Shown: positions 22,965 through 36,280 of the stretch, in pieces
Position numbering within the stretch: the stretch's first letter is position 1
Layout of the letters: each line of letters starts with the position of its first letter
DNA from: Latrodectus hesperus
Lineage: Eukaryota > Arthropoda > Arachnida > Araneae > Theridiidae
Reading direction: 5' to 3'
Assembly: GCA_037975125.1 (NCBI GenBank)
Contig: JAJQOW010000023.1
Location: forward strand, 1,349,001-1,413,000
Length of the DNA: 64,000 nt
Notes under the pieces: model-generated
Database searches by the model: none
Seen by the model: the letters and a program-made list of their open reading frames with translations, nothing else
Told to the model about the DNA's origin: nothing
Translations under genes and position numbers: made by a program

Positions 22965-25524
22965 ACTTCCTTTATTTCTTGGAACTGCCATAGTTTGCGT
23001 TCCCATCATGATGACATCAAGTCTGTAATTTCAGCCTAGAATCCCGCATGTGTTGCACTTCAGGAAACATTCCTGAAGTCCAGCAAAAACTTTTCCATGC
23101 GTGGATTTAAAAGCTTTAGAAAAGACTGTGGTGACGATGGTGCAGTGTCTGGAGGTGTTTGTATATAAACATCCAATAATTTTCCCAGCACTACCCAACC
23201 TTTGAATACTACACTACACGCTGTAGATGTACGAATTCACACAGCATGCTTGTTAACAGTCTGTAGCTTGTTTTTGCCACCTCATGATGTCATCCACCAA
23301 GAGGAACTCGATGCATTAATAGATCAGCTGCTAACACCATTTCTGCTTTTAGATGACTTAAACGGCCACAGTTCTTTGTGGGGAAGTGATGATATTAGTT
23401 CTCGCGGTCGGCAGATAGAGCGGTTTATTTCAGACAACAGTCTCTGTCTGCTTTATACCGACGAGAAGACATATTTTAATGTACCCAAAAGAACATTTCA
23501 CTCTCTCGATCTGGCCATTTGCTTATCATCTCTTCTGCCATTGTTAAAATTAACTGTAGGAAATGATCTGCATAATAGCAAACATTTTCCTCTCGTAATC
23601 TCCCAGACTGGAGGTAGTAGTTTAGAACAACGTCTACCTATTTGCGTGTACAGTTGGGCAGATTGGACGTTATTTACACAATTGGCAATATTAATAATGA
23701 AATGGTTACGATCGATGATGTTGATGATGCCGTATGTAAAGTTACCGAAACAATTATTTATGCAGCTGATGCATCAATACCTAAGAGATCACATATACCA
23801 CACAGGCGTTAAAAACCTTGATGGAATGAAGAATGCCAAGAAACATATCAAAAACAAAGGAATATATATATTCATAGTGACTTGTTTTGGAGGTACCCCA
23901 CAACGGAGAATCTTATCGCTTTTAAGAGAGCAAATACATTAGCTCACAGAGCTCGTCGTCGAAGTAAGAAGGAATCCTGGTCTCGCTATGTATCATCAAT
24001 TACAACTTCCACACACAGTAAACACTTGGGGAGAAAAGTGAAAGCAGCCAATGGAATACATAAGGAATTTTCTATTCCTATTTTGAAATCCGGCGCTAAT
24101 GTATCCTCTTCTCCTAAGGACATTGCTAACGTCCTTGGTAAAACCTTTTCTCGCGTCTCAATCAACGACTCTTACAGTTCTTCGTTTTTAAGGACGAAGA
24201 ATCGTGCTGAGCGTATACCATTTCGTTACAACCATGGACAAGCTTTGCCTTACAACTGTGAATTTCGGATGGTGGAATTGAAGAGAGCATTACAGCAGGC
24301 TAATAATACCAGTCAAGGACCTGATGGAATCAATTATGATTAGCTTCGTCATTTAAGTCCGTATTCCCTGTTGAACTGGCTGTTTTTGTTCAATAGGATC
24401 TGGAATGAAAATGAATTTCCAGCACTCTGGAGCGAAGCAATAGTGATTCTAGTCCTTAAGGCTGGTAAGGATCCTTTTATTCACGTCACTACATCGTGTC
24501 TACCAATCATTAATTTTGCCTCGTATTGACTATGGGTGTGTTGTGTATGGATCTGCTAAGTCTTCCGTTCTGTGCAGATTGGATACAATATATCCCTCTC
24601 CTTTGAGAATATGTTCAGGCGCATTCCACACATCTCCCTTCCAGAGTCTATATGCAATCCGTCAACAACTGTCTTTAGACCTGAGACGAATGCAGCTGTT
24701 TTTCAATTGTTATGCAAAAATCATGTCTGTCCCTCATCATCCATTACGTTCCATGATTACTACACCTGCAATAATGAGGCTGTATGACGCTCGTTCATGC
24801 AGCATTCCACCTTTTCTTACCCGAGCAAAATTTAGTGTTTCTTTCATCGCTGTCAGTACGCCAGTAGATACCAGTTTTAACAGATGGATCAAAATCTGCA
24901 GGACACGTTGGTTGGGCTGTAGTAATTGAAAATAAAACTCTAAGCTACAGCCTGCACGTAACCTGTTCCATCTTATCTGCTGAAGCAACTGCTATTTATC
25001 AAGCTCTTCAGCAGATGAATACAAGTGATACTTTCAACTATTGTGTGCACACTGGCACTTTAAGTGTGTTGGAAGCTTTGCGGAACAGTAGTTTGGACTG
25101 CCATCCCGTTGTGTCTAGAATTTTCCGAGAATTAGATTCCCTTGCTGGCAAGGGATGTGATATTATTTTCTGCTGTATGCCAAGTCATGTATACCTCGAT
25201 TTCAATGAGAGGGCTGATGCATCTGCTAAATCTGCATCCGACCCATCTCTTCCATCCATTTCTTTGTTTGATGTGAGAAGGTGTGTTAAAACGTTTACTC
25301 AAGATCTTTGGCAGGAGTCTTGGAACATTCAGGTCACTGATAAATTGCGTACCATATTTCCATGCATCACCACATTAACAGTTTTACCGTTACAAAGTGC
25401 TGATGTTCGTCTGACTCGCCTTCGTATCGGACACACACGTTTCACACACAGACTTTTTTTCTTAAACGAATTAAATCCATGGTGTGTGACGTGTGGGAAC
25501 CTTATACATTATATCATATTTTAA
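22965..25524 (+). pseudogene. ORF2 (endonuclease, partial RT, RNase H) of the jockey-like element
   Basis: The endonuclease starts at about 22965 (FISWNCHSLRSH). It shows CVALQETFL, a changed catalytic block LDDLNGHSSLWG where GD is usual, SLDLAICLSSL and the final NSKHFPLV (SDH altered to NSK). From 23882 the linker and RT N-terminus are readable (WSRYVSSI, SQGPDGINYD and then a stop). At about 24490-24515 the text jumps from the RT fingers (LKAGKDPF) to the thumb (RIDYGCVVYGSAKSS), so the palm with the YxDD box is deleted. The RNase H domain starts at about 24880 (TDGSKSAGHVGWAV) in another frame and continues at 25015-25524. Its SHVYLDFNERADA block is altered from the usual SHVGIxGNExADA. 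Confidence 0.75.
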
Positions 25525-28199
25525 TTTCATATGTCATGATTTTAACCATTTACTTTAACATTTGACTATTAAATATTGAGATTCAAAGAAGCAACCTCAC
25601 AATTTAAAAGTTGCTAAGAACTTAATGATATGACAAATTTTAACTATATATATATATATGGATTATATTTTTGATTCATATTTGTATTATAAGAGGAAAA
25701 TTATTTAAATCCTTTTAATTCAAATAGAGAAGCATATTGTAAAATTTTTTATATGATATTCAGTTTTTTGTAAATGCGTTTGCAAGAGCAAAAAAAATTA
25801 AAAAACTGTTTTCTTCATTAAACTAAGCATTTATTTTTGCAATGCTTTTATTTGTTTTTAGATAAGTATTACGAATAAACTTCTTTCCCGGCATCAGCAT
25901 AACTTAAAAATTTTGTTGTGTGATATAAAAATATTTTCTCCTTTAATTTAATTTTTGAATATTTTCATTTTTTAAATTTCCCAATTGTTTGTGACATCCC
26001 GCACAGCAAAATGCATGTTAAAAATTTGCAACTCAAGCTTTTTAATTTGTATTGCTATTCTTAATTTAATTCATTGCATTGTTTACTCTGAAGGGCATTT
26101 ATGAGCAATTTTAAATTTTCTAGAATATTTTTACAAAGCATTTTCAGTAAATGATAAAAAGAATAGCATTGAAGCATAATGTGTAAATAATTAAGTAATG
26201 TAAACTATTTGGCAGTGAAATAATCATTAAAATATTGGAAGAATGGAACAAAATCAGTTAAGATTACTGTGAAACTCTCGTTCGATCTATGCCAAAACGT
26301 TTGGAACATGTAATTAAAGAACATCCAAGAAAGTACTGAAATGAAAATATCTTGTATCTATATTTTTTTAATATAAAGATTTTGTACACACTGTACAAGT
26401 GTCATTTTGACCTTTTTTGTTCGAATAATCATCCTAAAAGTGATGCGTTTTTTAGATAATGTGTAAATCTAAAATTTATTTTTGTGAAACAAAGAAGAGT
26501 TGTTTTACTGTGTACCAAAATGAAAATATTGAATTTTTTTGTATATTACTTTCTATATCTTAAATTAACCAAGAAATATCACAGTGTACGAGTTTCACTT
26601 TGACTGATTGTATGTGTGATTCTTCTAGAACGATAATAATCATTATATGTACTTACAATATTTAAATTTTACTCCAATGGTATTTGGGTTCTATAATTTA
26701 GCCCATGCTCACATGTAGAAGATAATGTCTTGAAATCTTTTAGATGTTTGTGGGAATCTCAATTGTATATCTTTAGAATTAAATGGAAATTTATCACTCT
26801 TACATTTTACCTGATTTTATGTTTATTCATAGTGACTTCTGTAGGAAATAGTCCGGGTGTAAAAAATACATTTTAGAAATATAGGTAGAAATTCATTTGC
26901 AAAACAAAAATAATCCATAGTAGTTCACTAAAATTGAAATAAAGATTTGAAAATTGGGTAGAATATCACACATGATATCAGAAGTTTAATGTGATGATGT
27001 TACATTTCAGATTAAGATCTGTTACAGGACAAAAAAATGCAACTTTGGAAGAAATAGATAGTATTTGGATATTAATAATGGAAATCCAGATTAATGATTG
27101 GTTGGTTGAATTTTATGGAGCAAGGTCCAGAAGTGGACATGCTGCGCCACTAGATTAATGAATTCAGATGAGCTTAATTTTCTTACGTCCGAATGAAAAC
27201 TTTCGTTTTAAAAATTTCACACTACATTTAATTTCTTGGAATGATTTTAGCGCAACAAATATAAATTTTTCTTTTTTTTCAATTTAAAATTTTTTTGTTA
27301 GACACTCGTTATATCAAAAGGAAGATTACGAGCATGGACTTCATTTGTGCGTCAATGAAAATTAAGTACTTTGTGTGTATGTATGTTTGAAATATTTTCA
27401 CTCATAATCTGATCATTGTACTCATAATTAATAATTGTACACAAATTAATCTTGTATACTTCAGTTTTTATAAAAGTAATGTACAAGACTACTCACTTGT
27501 AAAATTTAAATAAACACTATTTATTGTTTTCTGTATATTGTTAATGTACGTAAAAAACAAAATACAATGAACAGAGTAAGTAGTGTTTTGAGAACAAATA
27601 TTAAAATAAATAAAAGTAAAATATTTATATCTTTAAATTAAAATAAAGTTAAGAAAATAGTTTTGCAATTTAACTTAAGTACACAGGTAAAATTTAATCT
27701 CAGTGACAAACTATCAAATTCCTTAATACGTACATTTATACTTGTTTTTGCTGATGAAAATGACATCAGTATAATCTTGTTTCAAAATTTTAGATTTAGA
27801 TAATTTTCTTAATATATAGTAAGTATTAGATTTATTTATAACTGTTTGATGTATTTATTTTAACAGAGAAGAATGTAATATTAAAATTTTTATCACCTAT
27901 TTAAATTATCAATGAAATTTATTTTCAAAATTTATTTCAACACAAACTTTTTTATGTACATAGAATTATTTTTTATTGATTTAATAACATAACTATTACA
28001 TTTTTTGGTTAACGAAATAGTATATAAATAAATAACACACATTTAGATAAAAAAAATTCAATTTATCTACATTAAAAATGAAAGTTCACACAAAACGTAA
28101 CACTATTCGAAGACTAATTCATGTTTTCTGCATTGTAATTTTAATTTAAAGAGTTCCTTAAAAATAATTTTGCAGAAGCAAATAGTTACATTTTAAATT
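25525..28199. other. Gene-free AT-rich stretch
   Basis: No frame or transposon is supported. A less AT-rich patch at about 27095-27160 (ggagcaaggtccagaagtgg) looks like a fragment of a dispersed repeat that I cannot name. Confidence 0.5.
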
Positions 28200-28909
28200 C
28201 TCAAGTTAAATTCAAATTTAAGTAGTTTTCAAATGTATGACTGATATTTCTCATCTATTATTAGTTTCTAAGCTAGTATACTCTAGAATCTTAGACAATT
28301 TACTTTCTTGGTATTTAAACATTGATATAACACGATAGAAATTCACTGAATATCAAATTAGATGTTACAATATAACTTTTACACTATTTTTGAAATATAG
28401 CAGCTTTAATTGAAAATGATAAACTTCATTCAGCATTCATTTAACCACGTGATAAAACTTTACACAGTATGAAAGTTAACAGGAATTTTAGCTTCACCTC
28501 AAATTAATGATTATGTAAAAATAAATGTTAAATGCCTTACCAATTTTGTAATTAGATACAGGCACAAATTTTCTGTCAATAAACAACCCATTAAATTTTA
28601 ATATGCTGTCTGCAAATATCTTTAGCGAAAATCTAAGCTACGTTTCGGCATCACTTGATGTAAACAGATTTAAAAACCATAGATTTTTTAAAAAATCACA
28701 AATTAGTCTTTTTGTTATGTAAGCAATATAAAGACCAGTTTAATATAGCTTTTCTACATAGTATTTCCCATATTTTCTCAATTGAGACTTTAAGAAACAA
28801 TTTGGTTTAACGATCACTAACAAATTGCCTTTATGCATTGCGTTTTACAATACATCCTAAAAGATTTGTTGTAAGAAAAAGCTCCATTGTAAACTTCATA
28901 TTTAAATAG
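28200..28909. repeat. 3' flank of the ZNF pseudogene, related to 15430-16066
   Basis: No gene is present. It shares ordered phrases with the flank of the 9-finger ZNF, which supports an old duplication of flank plus gene. Confidence 0.5.
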
Positions 28910-29517
28910 CTATTCTTTAGAATGGATTTTAAAATGTGTCTTGAAATCTGATTTTTGAGTAAATTCTGAATTGGAAATTTCACGTTTATATGGATTCTCT
29001 TTAGCATGAATCTTTAGATGTGTCTTCAGTTTACTTCTATTGCTAAAACTGCGATTGCAAACTTCACACTCAAATGATTTTTCTTTAGTATGAATCCTAA
29101 CAAGTGTCTTTAGATGGTCTCTACGAGTAAAATCTTGATTGCAAATTTCGCATTGGAATGGCTTTTCTTTAGTATGAATCATAAGATGTCTCCTCATATT
29201 TCGCTAAAAATTAGTTTGCAAACGAAACAAAGACATGGTTTTTTTCCAGTATGCATTCTTTGTTGCACTTCAAGAGCACATTTATGTGTGAATACTCTGT
29301 TGCAAATATCGTACTGAAATGGTTTTTCACCTGTATGAATCCGTAGAGGTAGAGGTAGAGAGAGAGAGAGATTTGCTTTTCGACTAAAAGCTCTATTACA
29401 AAATTCACAATGAAATATTCTCTCTCCAGTTTGAGTATCACAATGCTTTTTGTGGATTTAACTCTTAGTAAAAGATTTGCTGGAAATATTAGGTTGAAAT
29501 AACGTTTCACAAGACAT
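28910..29517 (-). pseudogene. C2H2 zinc-finger pseudogene with microsatellite expansion
   Basis: ATG at 29517 is followed by a stop after 19 codons, within finger 1. In the same frame further fingers are readable: CEFCNRAFSRKAN, then YDICNRVF with its first Cys lost, then CFVCKLIF, ended by TGA at 29211. The next frame (28910-29197) gives MRRHLMIH, CEICNQDF, CEVCNRSF and a last finger with both Cys lost (YKREISNSEF). In finger 2 a CTCTCT/CTACCT repeat has added about 12 bases and removed the first His (NLSLSLPLPLRIH). It is a decayed relative of 16067-16834, sharing its finger order and the CFVC finger. Confidence 0.8.
29343..29371. repeat. GTAGAG/GA microsatellite inside the ZNF pseudogene
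   Basis: Three gtagag-type units run into a GA dinucleotide run, placed exactly over the start of a finger helix. It is the source of the extra Ser-Leu-Pro-Leu residues. Confidence 0.9.
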
Positions 29518-30279
29518 TTTTAATGATATGAAGAATTTAAGGAATATAGCAGAAAGACTCAATTAATACCTCAAATATAAAGCTTCAAATAAAAATTGAG
29601 CTTTTAATTCTAATAAATATTAATTTCTTTAACATTCTGTTTATTAATTATGAAATTTTTTATACATAAATGTGGATATTCTACCTTATGTATTTCATGA
29701 AATGTATTCTGAGGTAATATGCATAAAACTAACATTAAAAACGAATAATTTATTTTTAGTAGTTCATGGATTGAAATCAAGTCTCAATTTGAATATTTTC
29801 CTGGTATATAATTCTCTTTAAATGTAGGCCTTGATCTAATTGGAACTCGTGTGTCAGAAATACCCATTGAACGATACCAATTGAAAAGAACTACGTTACT
29901 ACAAATTCCCAAATATTAAAGAAAAGTTTAAATGCATATTGAAGTTATTTTAATAATAGGTCCTACAAAGAAAATTTTTGTAGAAATCTATAACTAATAA
30001 AAAACTAAAATTGTACTACAGTGCTATAATATGGCATTTATTATAATACCATAATATGTGTGTGAGTAGTGATTATAAAATATTTATTTTAGAAAATTTA
30101 TAAAAATATTTTGTTTTATCTAGAAAAGGTTCCAAAACTGCAAACAAATCCTTTCATCTGTTTTAATGAAGTATTAGGTATTGTTTCATCATTATTTAAT
30201 ATAATTTATATATTTCATAATATCATTGTTTTTCTTTAATAGTCTTATAAATGTTGCCCTTTACACTGTAATACTGCTA
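29518..30279. other. No recognised feature
   Basis: Presumed 5' flank of the ZNF pseudogene. It is AT-rich, without coding signal. Confidence 0.45.
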
Positions 30280-30769
30280 GTAAACCATGAGCGGATTTCC
30301 GCAAGATGTTTAACAAGTTAAACATATTTAATCGATAAGAAGCAGATCATGATAGTACACCGACGCTCTTTCGCAATATATAATAAGTGTACCTATTCGT
30401 TTATTTACTATTCGATAAAGACGTTCATTTGAGAAATATGGCAATATTTCTCTATCTAGTATACTATCAGATATATTCAACCTTAACGAGTACAGAGAAT
30501 TCCCTTATATTTGCATACAATTCTAAAAGACGTGCGAAGTTTCACGCTTTCAGGGAACTTCTCAATCATTTTAGTTTCGTAGACAGCCAAAGGACACCTA
30601 AATCCTCTAAACAATATTTGTTCTGGACATATTTGAATAATTTTCTTTTTTGTCTTGATGAAGTATCTCTACTATTTAGTAATCCTAAATATTGTGTGAT
30701 AGTTTTTCAAGATTCATGGTATGTACTACAATCAAGGCTGACAGCAGATATTATTCGATCCTTTTTCAT
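30280..30769 (+). repeat. Block shared with 41560-42049, containing an unnamed open frame
   Basis: About 490 bases recur upstream of the third segmental copy. An open frame (30387-30782, 131 codons) includes YNSKRRAKFHAFRELLNHF and PKYCVIVFQDSWYV. Its counterpart at 41792-42124 keeps this core but ends in another frame, because ggctg here is aagctg there. I do not recognise the protein. It could be a captured exon or a transposon fragment. Confidence 0.5.
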
Positions 30770-33551
30770 GATATGCTACTGAAGTTTTTAATTCTAATGA
30801 GAGCACTAAGCGAAACTAGGTTCAACACCAACAAAACACTGAAATTTAAAATTAACATTTATTATTTTCATAAGTAATTTTTTAATTATATTGAAGAGTA
30901 TAACACTACTGAGTTTTTCTACTAAAACTGAAATAATAAACAAATGATCACTTTTTAAGTGGTTACAAAATTTGAGAAATTAAAAATTTCTGGAGATGAA
31001 AATAAGTAGAAAAACCTACTGTTACATTCATACTCATATTATTAAATCTACAGAAAATTAGAATTTGAACATTTATATCTCTTTTTTAGAGATTAAATGG
31101 CCTAAAAAATTTCTTTAGCATCGATTCTTCAATAAATATTTTTGTTGTGCTTTATCATAAAAGAGACAAATATTTCATTCCTAACAGAAAATTATTTGTC
31201 AGAGTTTATCAGTTTTTTTCCATTTATTGGTATCATTCAGTGAAGAGTTTATTTCAAAAAAGTTATTTCAGCTCAAAACTTTCAGAGCTATTTGAATATT
31301 AATTAATGTAAAATGAAGTGTCGAACAATGTCTTACTTAATTTTCAATTTACATCCTAAATGCAAAAGAAATTAATAAATGTGTGTCTGAGAAGCTGCTT
31401 CTTGTGACATGGAATTATCGCTGATAAAGTTTACTGAATACCATCAGAAAGTATTTTTGACATGAAATTACATCTCTATATTATAAAAGAAATAAATACT
31501 GCAAAGAAATTATTAATCATTTATTTTTTCCAGTAAGTAATGAATATATCTAGTAAAAAATAACTGTTTGTAAGAGAATGCAAAACTAAATAGTACAATA
31601 AAATTTTTATATTTCATTTTTCACAATGAAAATGTTTGTAATTAGAAGACTATGAATCTTACACAGAAAAGTACTTTACAAAATGCAGCAATTATCTTTA
31701 AAATTTACAATTATAGCACCTAATAGACAATGTAAGAATAAAGTTGAAAGCTTTTTCTATAGATGCGGTGCAAATCGTTCAAGAATAGAAACATCCTAAT
31801 CCACATTTTATCCAATGCTGTCTAAAAATATGTTGAGTGATTATTTAACCTATCGGCATTGAAAATTTTAAGAATAAATCTTATTATATCAAAAAAATCT
31901 AAAATCAAAATTATTTGTTATGTCTCTATTTTAGAAATACTTTTATAATTAATCCGTTTCATGAAATTTAGATTGGTATTTTGTTAATCATTTTGCAAAG
32001 CAATTCCCAATCTGGGACACAGGAAATCGATTTCTCTTAAAGATTTTCGTGTTCAATTTTAAAAATTTAAAATATTTTTTTAAAAAAAGTATTTCTTAAT
32101 AAATGTAAAAGATAAATGATATAAGTGAATAAAATGCCTAACATTACTCGGTAAAAAACTCTAAGCTGCTAACTGACATCATTTGATTTGTTTTGCATGA
32201 TATGCAATAAAAAGTTTTGTTTCTCATGTGGGAGCATTTCATAATATTTTACATTAACATAATTATATTCATGTAAGTTATTTAATAGTTTTAATAATGA
32301 AATGAAACTAGAAGTAATTTAAAGTCAAAATTAAGAAATAAATAAGAAAATGGATTACTTTCTATTTCATGTGTAAATTATGAAAAATCAAAATTAAAAG
32401 TTCTGGAGATGCATAGTAGAAGAAAGCTTATGATTAAGAAAGTCATGAATTTAAAACTATACTTTTTTGTTAACTAATGGGGTTATATTAAAAATTAGTT
32501 CGTTCATAAATAAGTTTAAGCAATTTGATTTTTTGGTAAATAAGTTCGATGCATAATTTTAAAAATAACAGAAATATTTTTATTTCTATGGCAAAAAATA
32601 TTTTGCTAAGGAATTCTATACTTATCAGTTTTTTTCAATTTATTAACATCGTCCATAAAAAGTTCATTTCAAAAATTTATATAATAAAATAATATAAACT
32701 TTAAAATGATTCGTAAAGTGCAAGCTAAAAATAGTTAGCTAAAGTTTTTTTAAATTCTATCCATTATATACATTAAAATACAGTGTAATATTTATAAGAC
32801 AGGATTTCATATGATAGATCGAAACACAATGCTTCTGTTCTATATATTCAAAAGTAGGATTGACAATCATTCTATTTTCAAATATAATATATATCATAAT
32901 AAAATTATTAATAAATGCTTGTCTAAAAGGTCCTTCTTTAGATAAGTAACTACATTTATACTTTTTCTAAGCATCATCTGAAAATACCTTTCAACACGCA
33001 CATACTAACGAAGAATTTGCAACTCTTATTTATTGAAAAATACTACTATGTTATTATTTTCCGCCTATATATGTTCTTACATCTTGAATCAATACATCTA
33101 GTGAGAAAATCACTTGGAATATGCTTAACTTAAAATTTCTGAATCAGTTTTAGCAATTAAAATATAATTAAAAGAATAATGATATTCACACTGCAAAATA
33201 CTTTAGAAAGTACAGAAATGACCTAGAAATTTTACTTTACCAAATCTAAAATCCTATGCATGAATAAAAATTTAAAGTTTCTTCAAGATGCAGCACGAAT
33301 CTTCACACGCCTTAAAAGCATGAATCTGTACAATTTGTGTCTGATTAGTTCTCTACAAATACCTTCAGTGAGAATATTTAGGATTGTTTGAGACTACTTG
33401 AATGTAACACATTGCTAGAAAGATGTATGCTTTAGATACACGTTTCATTTCTTAAATGCTTATATACATATTGCATTTACGTACTCTTATCAATGTGAAA
33501 TCACTTATGTTTCTTATACAAATACTGTATAAAAATAGGTTTATGCAGTAA

Positions 33552-34404
33552 TTAAAAGGAAAGGGGCTTCGCGCAGTGATATTTTCTATGTTTCCTGAGC
33601 TTACTGTGGATCAGAGAAAGCTCTGTTACAAACGTCACAATGAAATGGTTTTTCTTTTGTGTGAGTTCTCAAGTGTCTCTTCAGATGTCCGCTTTGAATA
33701 AAATCCTTATTGCAAATGTCACACTGAAATGGTTTTTCTTTTGTGTGAGTTCTCAAGTGTCTCTTCAGCTGTCCGCTTTCAATAAAATCCTTATTGCAAA
33801 TATCACAATGAAATGGTTTTTCCCCTCTATGCATCTTCAGGTGAAAAGCGAGGCTTCCTCTGTTCTTGAAAGCCCTATTGCAAATGTCACATTCAAATGG
33901 CTTCTCTCCCGTGTGCGTCCGCCGGTGCTCCTTTAGTGATGAATCGCGAGTAAATGCGCGATTGCAAATTTCACATACATATGGTTTTTCATTTTCATGA
34001 AGTCTCAGATGGATTTTTAGGTTCGCTCGTCGACTGAAAACACCGTTGCAAATTTCACACTGGAATAGTTTTTCATTTTCATGTAATTGCTGATGTGTTT
34101 TCAGAGTTCCTCTCTGACTGAAAGCTCTAGAGCATATTTCACAATGAAATGGTTTTTCCTTAGTATGAGTCAGCCGATGTCTCTGAAGATGATAATTTCT
34201 AGCAAAATAGAGATTACAAATTTCGCACTGAAAAGGCTTCTCTTTAGTGTGCGTCAAATAATGTGCTTTGAGATTTTTACGCAAAGCAAAACCGCGATTG
34301 CAAATTTCGCACTGAAATGGTCTTTCAGATGAATGAGTTTTCAGATGCATTTTGAAGTTACTCTGATTATAGGAAGACCTTTTGCAAATTTCAAATAGAA
34401 ACAA
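33552..34404 (-). pseudogene. C2H2 zinc-finger gene, last finger frameshifted, start lost
   Basis: This is the duplicate of 4792-5727. The open part (33601-34404) encodes nine fingers and the first half of a tenth. Finger 1 again lacks its first Cys (LFEIC), and the ancestral ATG is ATA as in copy A. A one-base insertion (ccacagtaag here, ccacataag in the partner) creates a TAA at 33601 in the middle of the last finger. The ancestral end lies at 33552-33554. Fingers 8 and 9 have helices ESGQLKR and QSGHLKR, whereas the partner has three QSGHLKR fingers. Loss of the final His pair removes one finger only, so a truncated product could still bind DNA. Relative to the partner, most replacements fall in the helices. 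Confidence 0.75.
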
Positions 34405-36280
34405 ACTTTTATCAGTTATTTTTTTAATAATATGGAAATATTTCTTGATGAAGAATAAAACACTATATGATGCTTAAAACAAAATATTGTAAGATTTGAG
34501 GTGAAAATCGTTAACGTAAAATCTTCCTTACTTTGAGCGTTGCTAAAATATTTTGTTTGATAATCACAAAATACACTATTTTATAGTTCAACGTATCTAG
34601 ATATTTCAATTACGCAAATTGAGTTTAGTTGAAAAATACTCAAATTTACATTAGATTAGAACATTTTTATTTATATTTTTCAATTCCTTTATTTGTAATT
34701 GCTTAAATGCAGCCGATCAGACATCGACATTAGTGTATTTATTAAAACATCATTAGAATTTTAAAATTAAACAGTACAATGGTCAACAAAGATGTTCAGA
34801 TGTTAAGGCAAGATTATTATTTATAAATACTTTTATCAGAGCAGTTTCGAATGGAGTAAGCAAATGTCAAACGATTAATTCTTTTAGAAACTACTTCATC
34901 TAAATATTTCTGTTTCCACTTGGTTTAAATATACCAGCTTCATATTGTTTCAATTTAAGTTGCTATTAAGGGACAAATTTGATTTAGAAAATATAACTGT
35001 GATTCTTTACAAAGATATTGTTGATTCAAAGGCTCAGAGTAATATTTAAATCTGAAATCCTTGCAAAATGTTGGTGATAAAGGGTAACAATGTTTCTGGT
35101 TAAATAAGCTGTATTTTACTAAAGTATGGTATTAATATTCCAAATATAATATTTTCTAATCGAAGTTTTTCAGTTTACACAGATATTTATCTGTAAGTGG
35201 CAAATGTGTATATTAATTACTTGTGAAGGGTAAAGTTTAGACTCAAATATTAAATAAATAAACTGGAAAAAAATGAAAAAGAAAGTAAATACATAATATT
35301 TCAATATAGCAAGTAATAAAGAAAAACCTCCATAAAGCTTTTGTGATTATTTTATTATAGGTTTGATATCGAACCGTATGTTAACGGTACGTGATCAAAG
35401 GCATTTGTAATAAATTCATAAATGAGTAGGGTTGTATTAAAATTGAAGTTTATTCATTAATAATCCCCATAGGTAGTACAAATAGTTACATGTTTACAGG
35501 CAAAAAAGCTATTTACTTCATGCAATCGAAAGTAAATATTAGCAATTATATTTTATGGATTTTCTTATATCTTCTTTATATTCCAAATATAATCGACTTT
35601 AATTAATAATTTGTAATCTTTGATAAAAAGATGATATTGATTTTATTCCAAATATAAATCACTATTGTATAGTTACAAAATATTATTACTTTATAACTGT
35701 TATTAAATAGAAAGGAAAATTGCATTGTACATTCAGACTACTATAGTTAATCTTTTCACTATCGAAATGAACACTATAGTGGCTGGTAAGGATTCCTATG
35801 GCAATTGAATTGTAAACTTTGCTGTCTTCTGGATTTGTCATGAAACATCTTTCTTAAGCTTTGTAAGAAGTAGTACAATTCTAACTTAAAAAAATTATAT
35901 CGAATTTTTAAGAGATATTGATTTTATATATTCTGTAGTCAAGTACATATATTTTAATAAAGTTATTCCTTTTAATTCCACACTAAATATTAAATTACTC
36001 TCATTTAGGACATTTAGCAAAGCAGCATATGACTGAATTAATAATTTCACTTTAAAATAAAAAATGCAATGGAAGATATATTATCAGTTTTAAATTTATT
36101 TAATCTAATTTCATGGAATATATTATCGCAGTCCATAACAAAATGCATATTTGTTGAACATTTTAAATTTTCTTGATTTGGAATTGTTGTCGTTTAACAC
36201 TTCTTTAAATACAGCATTTCTACATTTATTTACCTATTAAAATTATGATAAAAGAAGCTAATTAAATATACTACTGGCTT
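34405..36280. repeat. Long 5' flank of ZNF copy B, no gene
   Basis: Collinear with 5743-7601. I see no coding signal. Confidence 0.65.
34576..34586 (-). promoter_or_regulatory. TATA-like site upstream of ZNF 33552-34404
   Basis: Minus-strand ctataaaatag, at the same position as in copy A. Inferred role. Confidence 0.35.

Larger units (their letters stand above)
21280..25524 (+). mobile_element. Jockey-like non-LTR retrotransposon, nearly complete but inactive
   Basis: The element is in plus orientation, with a less AT-rich 5' untranslated region (about 21280-21780), a gag-like ORF1 with CCHC knuckles, an ORF2 with endonuclease, a partial RT and an RNase H domain. Many frameshifts and stops and a large internal deletion make it non-autonomous. 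No poly(A) tail or target-site duplication was recognised at 25524, so the 3' end is uncertain. Clade placement as jockey-like rests on domain order and motif style only. Confidence 0.8.
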
